A DNA stretch of 64,000 bases, taken from positions 248,001 to 312,000 of the forward strand of contig JAGKQI010000075.1 of assembly GCA_018806915.1 (NCBI GenBank), given 5' to 3'. The stretch's first letter is position 1, and each line of letters starts with the position of its first letter. The position numbers and the translations under genes are program-made. The notes beneath the pieces are model-generated. The model ran no database searches. It was not told where the DNA came from and saw only the letters and a program-made list of their open reading frames with translations. Below are positions 45,451 through 55,388 of the stretch, in pieces. The DNA is from Phytophthora colocasiae. Its lineage: Eukaryota; Oomycota; Peronosporomycetes; Peronosporales; Peronosporaceae.

Positions 45451-47175
45451 CTAACCTCTTCTTCTCCTCGCTGCACGCAGCTCGTTGACGACACTGCGCC
45501 AAAGAAGCTGACCACGCCGACGCTTTCTCCCCTTTGCTGTCGTTGTGGGCAGAGTTATGGCTTCGCAACACTCTCTGAACACTTCTTCGGCCTCTTGAGC
45601 GCTCAGGTTTGTGTTCTTCATCCCTCTATCAGCTGCTTGTCGCTCGATCGCTTTATTGAGGAAAGCGAAGTCGCTCAGTCGTTTTTTGGCGTTCTTTTTT
45701 GCTAGTTGGCTCGGTTCTACGAGCCGAAGTGGCGGGATGTTCGTGCTTGGGGCCCCACACTGCCACAACATCCACGCCAGGTACACTGTACACTCAGGAA
45801 TAGAGTATGAAGACGGAATACTATTGAAATGGTTGCTCCACTGCTGCAAGTCTGACTGTTGTTCGCCCGTTGTTGTCGGTGGTACAGGTTGGTCTGCCAC
45901 CTGAAGATGGTTCACAATAGATGTTACACCCGCCGAATCAAGGCACCGCATGATCATATCATTCAAACCATCGTAAGTAACGGTGCCTGCACCAATTGCT
46001 CGGCGTTCAAGCTCGCCAACAATATCTTTTACTACGTCAGTCCGTGAGGAATCAATTTTCGCCAGTGTTCTAACCGCACTCTGTTGCAACGATGCTATGT
46101 TAGCTAGGATTGAGACGTGAGGTGGAACACCTGTGGCTCGTAGAGTACATTCTCGCTGTAGAGTTCCGCCCAAAATTTTCCCCGCGAGATCGGTGAGCAT
46201 TGATCGAGTTGAAAACAGTGGTGTACGTAATAAAACGTGTGATGGCGGAAGTGTTGTCGTTAGGAATTTTTGATGATAAACCAACGAAGCCAGAGCAAAC
46301 TCGAGGATATAACGAATATTGGTTGGAGCCCCTGGAAAAACGATTGAAAGTGCGTGTTCTACCACGTCGTCCAGACATTCAAAGTGTGGGGGGAGACACG
46401 CAAATGTATGTGAATCCGCCGGCAGCCCAGTCACTGTTCTTCCGACATGCATATCACCAGCACCTTCATATCGCAAGTAGGTATTTTGTACACCTCCTAA
46501 AGACCAACCTGCTCGCAAATTTACGGCCGTCGACGACGGACATGCCGTGGAGCCAGAAGCTGCGAACGTAGCTGCACCTTTTCGAAGTGAATGTGTGCCA
46601 ATATCATTCGGCTTGACACCTCTCCTCTTCAATTCCTCTGCAACGTTATCCATGATAAGTACGCGGCCCAGCTCCTTGCGGAATCGGTCGTATTGACTTC
46701 CCCCCGGAAAAAGTTTACTATTAGAAGAGTCAAAAGTGAAAACACTCCAGTAGATACCTAGTGCAAGTATTGGGCAGACTGCAGGTTTAAGTGGGTTAGC
46801 ATATACATGCCGTGGATCACGAGGTCTGTCTCCAGCTTGATCGTTTTTCATGTGAGAGAGATAAATACACAAAGCGTCATCCCTCCATTCCATATGATCC
46901 ATCATGATACCAAAAGCATTCGCCGAACGACACATTAAGTTCCAAGCAATGATCATGTATGTACGCGAGAAAACCATATCCAGGGAGAGGTCAGACAGCA
47001 TTTCAGAACAAATAAACTTGTAGAGATCGTATTGCAATGGGTCTTTACCCACTTTCATCGCGTGTCCGGATCCTGCTGCTGTTTCCTCCGCAATTGATCT
47101 CTTAAGACCCTTAAAGTGATCAGACAGTCGACGCTCCAGCTTTTTAGGCATGACCTCGTTGTATACACGGAACAA
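45451..47175 (-). CDS. Tyrosine recombinase catalytic region, unit 1 (most complete copy)
   Basis: 574 codons counted from a TTG directly after an upstream stop; the first ATG is codon 9. The catalytic set of tyrosine recombinases is present in order: Arg in LMCRSANAFGI, Lys in the YLSHMKNDQ hairpin, HSLRKG (HxxR), RAGWSLGG (Trp at the His/Trp position) and the nucleophile Tyr in QNTYLRYEG. After about residue 260 comes a C-terminal region of about 300 residues ending in a strongly basic segment (GRKRRRGQLLW...ARRRRG), probably DNA binding or nuclear import. Such enzymes cut and rejoin two DNA sites via a 3'-phosphotyrosine. The N-terminal domain is in the preceding frame (47177-47623), two bases away but out of phase. 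Confidence 0.85.
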   Translation of the reverse strand: MFRVYNEVMPKKLERRLSDHFKGLKRSIAEETAAGSGHAMKVGKDPLQYDLYKFICSEMLSDLSLDMVFSRTYMIIAWNLMCRSANAFGIMMDHMEWRDDALCIYLSHMKNDQAGDRPRDPRHVYANPLKPAVCPILALGIYWSVFTFDSSNSKLFPGGSQYDRFRKELGRVLIMDNVAEELKRRGVKPNDIGTHSLRKGAATFAASGSTACPSSTAVNLRAGWSLGGVQNTYLRYEGAGDMHVGRTVTGLPADSHTFACLPPHFECLDDVVEHALSIVFPGAPTNIRYILEFALASLVYHQKFLTTTLPPSHVLLRTPLFSTRSMLTDLAGKILGGTLQRECTLRATGVPPHVSILANIASLQQSAVRTLAKIDSSRTDVVKDIVGELERRAIGAGTVTYDGLNDMIMRCLDSAGVTSIVNHLQVADQPVPPTTTGEQQSDLQQWSNHFNSIPSSYSIPECTVYLAWMLWQCGAPSTNIPPLRLVEPSQLAKKNAKKRLSDFAFLNKAIERQAADRGMKNTNLSAQEAEEVFRECCEAITLPTTTAKGRKRRRGQLLWRSVVNELRAARRRRG

Positions 47176-47176
47176 G

Positions 47177-47623
47177 TTAAACAGACCAGCTCGATGTGTG
47201 TTTTAAAGCTGAGTAGCTTAGTTGGGCACCTGTAACAGTGCGCAGCGTGAGAAGCCATGCTACGAAATCTTCAGCATCTAGTTTGTCAAACTTGAACGGT
47301 GGCTGAGAGATATCTCCATCCAATGCCTCTAGTACAGCTGCTCGAGCAATCTTTTCGTCTATCGGAAGCCTGTCAAAGAGGAGACTAATGGGCTCACCCG
47401 TCTGTCCTGTTGGTCTCGCTTCATTTGGTGCCAGCTCGACTACGCGACGCACAAAAGAAGCATGGAGAATCGGTGACCGAACCCCCGCAAGAAGCCACAC
47501 AACGATGCGCGCATATGAGTTCCGATAGACCGCTCGCGAACGTGCGCTTTCTGTATTCGCGCAGATTTCTGCAGCACGCTTATGTAGACTTTGCAACTCG
47601 TCACTTCTTGAGGGATTCGCCAT
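47177..47623 (-). CDS. N-terminal (core-binding) part of the recombinase, unit 1
   Basis: 148 codons, helical, resembling the SAM-like core-binding domain that precedes the catalytic domain in tyrosine recombinases. It ends SALKHTSSWSV-stop. A two-base shift in the CACACA stretch just before the end would give a TH-R-A-G-L reading that flows into the catalytic frame, so the two frames look like one split protein. The ATG lies in a 9-bp hairpin (47608-47630) made of the GAGGGA motif that also marks the element ends. Confidence 0.8.
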   Translation of the reverse strand: MANPSRSDELQSLHKRAAEICANTESARSRAVYRNSYARIVVWLLAGVRSPILHASFVRRVVELAPNEARPTGQTGEPISLLFDRLPIDEKIARAAVLEALDGDISQPPFKFDKLDAEDFVAWLLTLRTVTGAQLSYSALKHTSSWSV

Positions 47624-47756
47624 CCCTCAAAGTCAGGCGAAATTTGCGTTTTGAGAGTCTTTAACCGCGATTTGTATGGCGACCATTCGACACGAAATCT
47701 TAATTTCCCGGAAAATGAGGGACCTCCTGTCCCTCAAAATGACCTTGAGCAATAAA

Positions 47757-47804
47757 TGTCCCTCGAAATCCGGAGAATGATTCTTAGAAGGATTTTGAGG
47801 GACA
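47757..47804. other. attachment-site-like junction, units 1/2
   Basis: Left arm TGTCCCTCGAAATCC (47757-47771), 18-bp spacer with AATG (47772-47789), right arm GGATTTTGAGGGACA (47790-47804). The arms are inverted repeats with one mismatch in 15. Each arm comes from a different unit, so the full site exists only at unit-unit junctions. Arms around a spacer are the usual layout of tyrosine-recombinase sites; function is inferred. Confidence 0.75.
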
Positions 47805-47939
47805 GATGAGGATCGTACTTAATATTAGTAAGATGGTATTTATTTGAACACGCCGCAGGAATCATCACTCTAGAACGATCGCGTCGATAACACAGGTATG
47901 TACTGTATTTACAACGGCTCTGTGGGCTCAATACACTAA

Positions 47940-49656
47940 CCTCTTCTTCTCCTCGCTGCACGCAGCTCGTTGACGACACTGCGCCAAAGAAGCTGACCAC
48001 GCCGACGCTTTCTCCCTTTGCTGTCGTTGTGGGCAGAGTTATGGCTTCGCAACACTCTCTGAACACTTCTTCGGCCTCTTGAGCGCTCAGGTTTGTGTTC
48101 TTCATCCCTCTATCAGCTGCTTGTCGCTCGATCGCTTTATTGAGGAAAGCGAAGTCGCTCCAGTCGTTTTTGGCGTTCTTGTTTGCTAGTTGGCTCGGTT
48201 CTACGAGCCGAAGTGGCGGGATGTTCGTGCTTGGGGCCCCACACTGCCACAACATCCACGCCAGGTACACTGTACACTCAGGAATAGAGTATGAAGACGG
48301 AATACTATTGAAATGGTTGCTCCACTGCTGCAAGTCTGACTGTTGTTCGCCCGTTGTTGTCGGTGGTACAGGTTGGTCTGCCACCTGAAGATGGTTCACA
48401 ATAGATGTTACACCCGCCGAATCAAGGCACCGCATGATCATATCATTCAAACCATCGTAAGTAACGGTGCTCTGCACCAATTGCTCGGCGTTCAAGCTCG
48501 CCAACAATATCTTTTACTACGTCAGTCCGTGAGGAATCAATTTTCGCCAGTGTTCTAACCGCACTCTGTTGCAACGATGCTATGTTAGCTAGGATTGAGA
48601 CGTGAGGTGGAACACCTGTGGCTCGTAGAGTACATTCTCGCTGTAGAGTTCCGCCCAAAATTTTCCCCGCGAGATCGGTGAGCATTGATCGAGTTGAAAA
48701 CAGTGGTGTACGTAATAAAACGTGTGATGGCGGAAGTGTTGTCGTTAGGAATTTTGATGATAAACCAACGAAGCCAGAGCAAACTCGAGGATATAACGAA
48801 TATTGGTTGGAGCCCTGGAAAAACGATTGAAAGTGCGTGTTCTACCACGTCGTCCAGACATTCAAAGTGTGGGGAGACACGCAAATGTATGTGAATCCGC
48901 CGGCAGCCCAGTCACTGTTCTTCCGACATGCATATCACCAGCACCTTCATATCGCAAGTAGGTATTTTGTACACCTCCTAAAGACCAACCTGCTCGCAAA
49001 TTTACGGCCGTCGACGACGGACATGCCGTGGAGCCAGAAGCTGCGAACGTAGCTGCACCTTTTCGAAGTGAATGTGTGCCAATATCATTCGGCTTGACAC
49101 CTCTCCTCTTCAATTCCTCTGCAACGTTATCCATGATAAGTACGCGGCCCAGCTCCTTGCGGAATCGGTCGTATTGACTTCCCCCCGGAAAAAGTTTACT
49201 ATTAGAAGAGTCAAAAGTGAAAACACTCCAGTAGATACCTAGTGCAAGTATTGGGCAGACTGCAGGTTTAAGTGGGTTAGCATATACATGCCGTGGATCA
49301 CGAGGTCTGTCTCCAGCTTGATCGTTTTTCATGTGAGAGAGATAAATACACAAAGCGTCATCCCTCCATTCCATATGATCCATCATGATACCAAAAGCAT
49401 TCGCCGAACGACACATTAAGTTCCAAGCAATGATCATGTATGTACGCGAGAAAACCATATCCAGGGAGAGGTCAGACAGCATTTCAGAACAAATAAACTT
49501 GTAGAGATCGTATTGCAATGGGTCTTTACCCACTTTCATCGCGTGTCCGGATCCTGCTGCTGTTTCCTCCGCAATTGATCTCTTAAGACCCTTAAAGTGA
49601 TCAGACAGTCGACGCTCCAGCTTTTTAGGCATGACCTCGTTGTATACACGGAACAA
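47940..49656 (-). pseudogene. Tyrosine recombinase catalytic region, unit 2, multiply frameshifted
   Basis: The catalytic core (48862-49656, about 264 codons including the nucleophile Tyr) is open. A two-base loss in a G-run then ends the frame early, and later indels scatter the C-terminal region across frames (pieces at 48443-48685 and 47734-48507). If translated it would give a core without the basic C-terminus. Confidence 0.8.
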
Positions 49657-49657
49657 G

Positions 49658-50104
49658 TTAAACAGACCAGCTCGATGTGTGTTTTAAAGCTGAGTAGCTT
49701 AGTTGGGCACCTGTAACAGTGCGCAGCGTGAGAAGCCATGCTACGAAATCTTCAGCATCTAGTTTGTCAAACTTGAACGGTGGCTGAGAGATATCTCCAT
49801 CCAATGCCTCTAGTACAGCTGCTCGAGCAATCTTTTCGTCTATCGGAAGCCTGTCAAAGAGGAGACTAATGGGCTCACCCGTCTGTCCTGTTGGTCTCGC
49901 TTCATTTGGTGCCAGCTCGACTACGCGACGCACAAAAGAAGCATGGAGAATCGGTGACCGAACCCCCGCAAGAAGCCACACAACGATGCGCGCATATGAG
50001 TTCCGATAGACCGCTCGCGAACGTGCGCTTTCTGTATTCGCGCAGATTTCTGCAGCACGCTTATGTAGACTTTGCAACTCGTCACTTCTTGAGGGATTCG
50101 CCAT
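49658..50104 (-). CDS. N-terminal part of the recombinase, unit 2
   Basis: 148 codons, same protein as in unit 1, with the same stop and the same phase break to the catalytic frame. Confidence 0.8.
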   Translation of the reverse strand: MANPSRSDELQSLHKRAAEICANTESARSRAVYRNSYARIVVWLLAGVRSPILHASFVRRVVELAPNEARPTGQTGEPISLLFDRLPIDEKIARAAVLEALDGDISQPPFKFDKLDAEDFVAWLLTLRTVTGAQLSYSALKHTSSWSV

Positions 50105-50238
50105 CCCTCAAAGTCAGGCGAAATTTGCGTTTTGAGAGTCTTTAACCGCGATTTGTATGGCGACCATTCGACACGAAATCTTAATTTCCCGGAAAATGAG
50201 GGACCTCCTGTCCCTCAAAATGACCTTTGAGCAATAAA

Positions 50239-50286
50239 TGTCCCTCGAAATCCGGAGAATGATTCTTAGAAGGATTTTGAGGGACA
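50239..50286. other. attachment-site-like junction, units 2/3
   Basis: Same arm-spacer-arm arrangement as at 47757-47804: arms 50239-50253 and 50272-50286, spacer 50254-50271. Confidence 0.75.
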
Positions 50287-50418
50287 GATGAGGGATCGTA
50301 CTTAATATTAGTAAGATGGTATTTATTTGAACACGCCGCAGGAATCATCACTCTAGAACGATCGCGTCGATAACACAGGTATGTACTGTATTTACAACGG
50401 CTCTGTGGGCTCAATACA

Positions 50419-52140
50419 CTAACCTCTTCTTCTCCTCGCTGCACGCAGCTCGTTGACGACACTGCGCCAAAGAAGCTGACCACGCCGACGCTTTCTCCCC
50501 TTTGCTGTCGTTGTGGGCAGAGTTATGGCTTCGCAACACTCTCTGAACACTTCTTCGGCCTCTTGAGCGCTCAGGTTTGTGTTCTTCATCCCTCTATCAG
50601 CTGCTTGTCGCTCGATCGCTTTATTGAGGAAAGCGAAGTCGCTCAGTCGTTTTTTGGCGTTCTTGTTTGCTAGTTGGCTCGGTTCTACGAGCCGAAGTGG
50701 CGGGATGTTCGTGCTTGGGGCCCCACACTGCCACAACATCCACGCCAGGTACACTGTACACTCAGGAATAGAGTATGAAGACGGAATACTATTGAAATGG
50801 TTGCTCCACTGCTGCAAGTCTGACTGTTGTTCGCCCGTTGTTGTCGGTGGTACAGGTTGGTCTGCCACCTGAAGATGGTTCACAATAGATGTTACACCCG
50901 CCGAATCAAGGCACCGCATGATCATATCATTCAAACCATCGTAAGTAACGGTGCCTGCACCAATTGCTCGGCGTTCAAGCTCGCCAACAATATCTTTTAC
51001 TACGTCAGTCCGTGAGGAATCAATTTTCGCCAGTGTTCTAACCGCACTCTGTTGCAACGATGCTATGTTAGCTAGGATTGAGACGTGAGGTGGAACACCT
51101 GTGGCTCGTAGAGTACATTCTCGCTGTAGAGTTCCGCCCAAAATTTTCCCCGCGAGATCGGTGAGCATTGATCGAGTTGAAAACAGTGGTGTACGTAATA
51201 AAACGTGTGATGGCGGAAGTGTTGTCGTTAGGAATTTTTGATGATAAACCAACGAAGCCAGAGCAAACTCGAGGATATAACGAATATTGGTTGGAGCCCT
51301 GGAAAAACGATTGAAAGTGCGTGTTCTACCACGTCGTCCAGACATTCAAAGTGTGGGGAGACACGCAAATGTATGTGAATCCGCCGGCAGCCCAGTCACT
51401 GTTCTTCCGACATGCATATCACCAGCACCTTCATATCGCAAGTAGGTATTTTGTACACCTCCTAAAGACCAACCTGCTCGCAAATTTACGGCCGTCGACG
51501 ACGGACATGCCGTGGAGCCAGAAGCTGCGAACGTAGCTGCACCTTTTCGAAGTGAATGTGTGCCAATATCATTCGGCTTGACACCTCTCCTCTTCAATTC
51601 CTCTGCAACGTTATCCATGATAAGTACGCGGCCCAGCTCCTTGCGGAATCGGTCGTATTGACTTCCCCCCGGAAAAAGTTTACTATTAGAAGAGTCAAAA
51701 GTGAAAACACTCCAGTAGATACCTAGTGCAAGTATTGGGCAGACTGCAGGTTTAAGTGGGTTAGCATATACATGCCGTGGATCACGAGGTCTGTCTCCAG
51801 CTTGATCGTTTTTCATGTGAGAGAGATAAATACACAAAGCGTCATCCCTCCATTCCATATGATCCATCATGATACCAAAAGCATTCGCCGAACGACACAT
51901 TAAGTTCCAAGCAATGATCATGTATGTACGCGAGAAAACCATATCCAGGGAGAGGTCAGACAGCATTTCAGAACAAATAAACTTGTAGAGATCGTATTGC
52001 AATGGGTCTTTACCCACTTTCATCGCGTGTCCGGATCCTGCTGCTGTTTCCTCCGCAATTGATCTCTTAAGACCCTTAAAGTGATCAGACAGTCGACGCT
52101 CCAGCTTTTTAGGCATGACCTCGTTGTATACACGGAACAA
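50419..52140 (-). pseudogene. Tyrosine recombinase catalytic region, unit 3, one internal break
   Basis: The core frame 51346-52140 stops after the G-run indel. The -1 indel in the following C-run puts the rest (50419-51345, 308 codons) back in the original phase. The two losses together are -3, so only a short out-of-frame window with a stop separates otherwise intact halves. Confidence 0.8.
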
Positions 52141-52141
52141 G

Positions 52142-52588
52142 TTAAACAGACCAGCTCGATGTGTGTTTTAAAGCTGAGTAGCTTAGTTGGGCACCTGTAA
52201 CAGTGCGCAGCGTGAGAAGCCATGCTACGAAATCTTCAGCATCTAGTTTGTCAAACTTGAACGGTGGCTGAGAGATATCTCCATCCAATGCCTCTAGTAC
52301 AGCTGCTCGAGCAATCTTTTCGTCTATCGGAAGCCTGTCAAAGAGGAGACTAATGGGCTCACCCGTCTGTCCTGTTGGTCTCGCTTCATTTGGTGCCAGC
52401 TCGACTACGCGATGCACAAAAGAAGCATGGAGAATCGGTGACCGAACCCCCGCAAGAAGCCACACAACGATGCGCGCATATGAGTTCCGATAGACCGCTC
52501 GCGAACGTGCGCTTTCTGTATTCGCGCAGATTTCTGCAGCACGCTTATGTAGACTTTGCAACTCGTCACTTCTTGAGGGATTCGCCAT
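52142..52588 (-). CDS. N-terminal part of the recombinase, unit 3
   Basis: 148 codons, one Arg-to-His difference (FVHRVV) from the other copies; same phase break at its end. Confidence 0.8.
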   Translation of the reverse strand: MANPSRSDELQSLHKRAAEICANTESARSRAVYRNSYARIVVWLLAGVRSPILHASFVHRVVELAPNEARPTGQTGEPISLLFDRLPIDEKIARAAVLEALDGDISQPPFKFDKLDAEDFVAWLLTLRTVTGAQLSYSALKHTSSWSV

Positions 52589-52722
52589 CCCTCAAAGTCA
52601 GGCGAAATTTGCGTTTTGAGAGTCTTTAACCGCGATTTGTATGGCGACCATTCGACACGAAATCTTAATTTCCCGGAAAATGAGGGACCTCCTGTCCCTC
52701 AAAATGACCTTTGAGCAATAAA

Positions 52723-52770
52723 TGTCCCTCGAAATCCGGAGAATGATTCTTAGAAGGATTTTGAGGGACA
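52723..52770. other. attachment-site-like junction, units 3/4
   Basis: Arms 52723-52737 and 52756-52770, spacer 52738-52755, same sequence as the other junctions. Confidence 0.75.
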
Positions 52771-52902
52771 GATGAGGGATCGTACTTAATATTAGTAATA
52801 TGGTATTTATTTGAACACGCCGCAGGAATCATCACTCTAGAACGATCGCGTCGATAACACAGGTATGTACTGTATTTACAACGGCTCTGTGGGCTCAATA
52901 CA

Positions 52903-54626
52903 CTAACCTCTTCTTCTCCTCGCTGCACGCAGCTCGTTGACGACACTGCGCCAAAGAAGCTGACCACGCCGACGCTTTCTCCCCTTTGCTGTCGTTGTGG
53001 GCAGAGTTATGGCTTCGCAACACTCTCTGAACACTTCTTCGGCCTCTTGAGCGCTCAGGTTTGTGTTCTTCATCCCTCTATCAGCTGCTTGTCGCTCGAT
53101 CGCTTTATTGAGGAAAGCGAAGTCGCTCAGTCGTTTTTGGCGTTCTTGTTTGCTAGTTGGCTCGGTTCTACGAGCCGAAGTGGCGGGATGTTCGTGCTTG
53201 GGGCCCCACACTGCCACAACATCCACGCCAGGTACACTGTACACTCAGGAATAGAGTATGAAGACGGAATACTATTGAAATGGTTGCTCCACTGCTGCAA
53301 GTCTGACTGTTGTTCGCCCGTTGTTGTCGGTGGTACAGGTTGGTCTGCCACCTGAAGATGGTTCACAATAGATGTTACACCCGCCGAATCAAGGCACCGC
53401 ATGATCATATCATTCAAACCATCGTAAGTAACGGTGCCTGCACCAATTGCTCGGCGTTCAAGCTCGCCAACAATATCTTTTACTACGTCAGTCCGTGAGG
53501 AATCAATTTTCGCCAGTGTTCTAACCGCACTCTGTTGCAACGATGCTATGTTAGCTAGGATTGAGACGTGAGGTGGAACACCTGTGGCTCGTAGAGTACA
53601 TTCTCGCTGTAGAGTTCCGCCCAAAATTTTCCCCGCGAGATCGGTGAGCATTGATCGAGTTGAAAACAGTGGTGTACGTAATAAAACGTGTGATGGCGGA
53701 AGTGTTGTCGTTAGGAATTTTTGATGATAAACCAACGAAGCCAGAGCAAACTCGAGGATATAACGAATATTGGTTGGAGCCCCTGGAAAAACGATTGAAA
53801 GTGCGTGTTCTACCACGTCGTCCAGACATTCAAAGTGTGGGGGGAGACACGCAAATGTATGTGAATCCGCCGGCAGCCCAGTCACTGTTCTTCCGACATG
53901 CATATCACCAGCACCTTCATATCGCAAGTAGGTATTTTGTACACCTCCTAAAGACCAACCTGCTCGCAAATTTACGGCCGTCGACGACGGACATGCCGTG
54001 GAGCCAGAAGCTGCGAACGTAGCTGCACCTTTTCGAAGTGAATGTGTGCCAATATCATTCGGCTTGACACCTCTCCTCTTCAATTCCTCTGCAACGTTAT
54101 CCATGATAAGTACGCGGCCCAGCTCCTTGCGGAATCGGTCGTATTGACTTCCCCCCGGAAAAAGTTTACTATTAGAAGAGTCAAAAGTGAAAACACTCCA
54201 GTAGATACCTAGTGCAAGTATTGGGCAGACTGCAGGTTTAAGTGGGTTAGCATATACATGCCGTGGATCACGAGGTCTGTCTCCAGCTTGATCGTTTTTC
54301 ATGTGAGAGAGATAAATACACAAAGCGTCATCCCTCCATTCCATATGATCCATCATGATACCAAAAGCATTCGCCGAACGACACATTAAGTTCCAAGCAA
54401 TGATCATGTATGTACGCGAGAAAACCATATCCAGGGAGAGGTCAGACAGCATTTCAGAACAAATAAACTTGTAGAGATCGTATTGCAATGGGTCTTTACC
54501 CACTTTCATCGCGTGTCCGGATCCTGCTGCTGTTTCCTCCGCAATTGATCTCTTAAGACCCTTAAAGTGATCAGACAGTCGACGCTCCAGCTTTTTAGGC
54601 ATGACCTCGTTGTATACACGGAACAA
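52903..54626 (-). pseudogene. Tyrosine recombinase catalytic region, unit 4, late frameshift
   Basis: 499 codons are open from the usual start (54626 down to 53127), covering the complete catalytic core and most of the C-terminal region. One T missing from a six-T run then stops the frame after NKNAKND. The basic C-terminus continues in another frame (52903-53244). The product would lack the last 75 residues. Confidence 0.8.
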
Positions 54627-54627
54627 G

Positions 54628-55074
54628 TTAAACAGACCAGCTCGATGTGTGTTTTAAAGCTGAGTAGCTTAGTTGGGCACCTGTAACAGTGCGCAGCGTG
54701 AGAAGCCATGCTACGAAATCTTCAGCATCTAGTTTGTCAAACTTGAACGGTGGCTGAGAGATATCTCCATCCAATGCCTCTAGTACAGCTGCTCGAGCAA
54801 TCTTTTCGTCTATCGGAAGCCTGTCAAAGAGGAGACTAATGGGCTCACCCGTCTGTCCTGTTGGTCTCGCTTCATTTGGTGCCAGCTCGACTACGCGACG
54901 CACAAAAGAAGCATGGAGAATCGGTGACCGAACCCCCGCAAGAAGCCACACAACGATGCGCGCATATGAGTTCCGATAGACCGCTCGCGAACGTGCGCTT
55001 TCTGTATTCGCGCAGATTTCTGCAGCACGCTTATGTAGACTTTGCAACTCGTCACTTCTTGAGGGATTCGCCAT
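54628..55074 (-). CDS. N-terminal part of the recombinase, unit 4
   Basis: 148 codons, identical in sequence to units 1 and 2 as far as read; same phase break. Confidence 0.8.
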   Translation of the reverse strand: MANPSRSDELQSLHKRAAEICANTESARSRAVYRNSYARIVVWLLAGVRSPILHASFVRRVVELAPNEARPTGQTGEPISLLFDRLPIDEKIARAAVLEALDGDISQPPFKFDKLDAEDFVAWLLTLRTVTGAQLSYSALKHTSSWSV

Positions 55075-55208
55075 CCCTCAAAGTCAGGCGAAATTTGCGT
55101 TTTGAGAGTCTTTAACCGCGATTTGTATGGCGACCATTCGACACGAAATCTTAATTTCCCGGAAAATGAGGGACCTCCTGTCCCTCAAAATGACCTTTGA
55201 GCAATAAA

Positions 55209-55256
55209 TGTCCCTCGAAATCCGGAGAATGATTCTTAGAAGGATTTTGAGGGACA
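55209..55256. other. attachment-site-like junction, units 4/5
   Basis: Arms 55209-55223 and 55242-55256, spacer 55224-55241. Confidence 0.75.
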
Positions 55257-55388
55257 GATGAGGGATCGTACTTAATATTAGTAAGATGGTATTTATTTGA
55301 ACACGCCGCAGGAATCATCACTCTAGAACGATCGCGTCGATAACACAGGTATGTACTGTATTTACAACGGCTCTGTGGGCTCAATACA

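Larger units (their letters stand above)
45294..47779 (-). mobile_element. Crypton-like unit 1 (leftmost)
   Basis: 2486 bp. It has the longest second frame of the five. Non-coding ends of about 157 bp each flank the two frames. Private change: T for G in a short T-run near 45700. Confidence 0.9.
47780..50261 (-). mobile_element. Crypton-like unit 2
   Basis: 2482 bp. It is the most damaged copy, with several 1-2 bp indels (GAGGATC at the left end, CTCCAG for CTCAG near 48160, TGCTCTGC for TGCCTGC near 48470, a shortened T-run near 48752, three C for four near 48813, four G for six near 48872). Confidence 0.9.
50262..52745 (-). mobile_element. Crypton-like unit 3
   Basis: 2484 bp. It shares the short C-run and the four-G run with unit 2, which suggests these two copies have a common origin (or a common sequencing error). 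Private substitution: CGATGC for CGACGC near 52410, changing Arg to His in the N-terminal part. Confidence 0.9.
52746..55231 (-). mobile_element. Crypton-like unit 4
   Basis: 2486 bp. Six-G and four-C runs as in units 1 and 5. Private G-to-T near 52800 and a one-base loss in a T-run near 53135. Confidence 0.9.

Noticed and set aside
47195..47210. A T-TTA-AAA heptamer in the right phase at the end of the N-terminal recombinase frame, suggesting -1 ribosomal frameshifting
   Set aside because: A -1 shift leads into the 67-codon frame, which lacks recombinase character. The catalytic frame needs +1 (or -2). The heptamer is probably coincidental.
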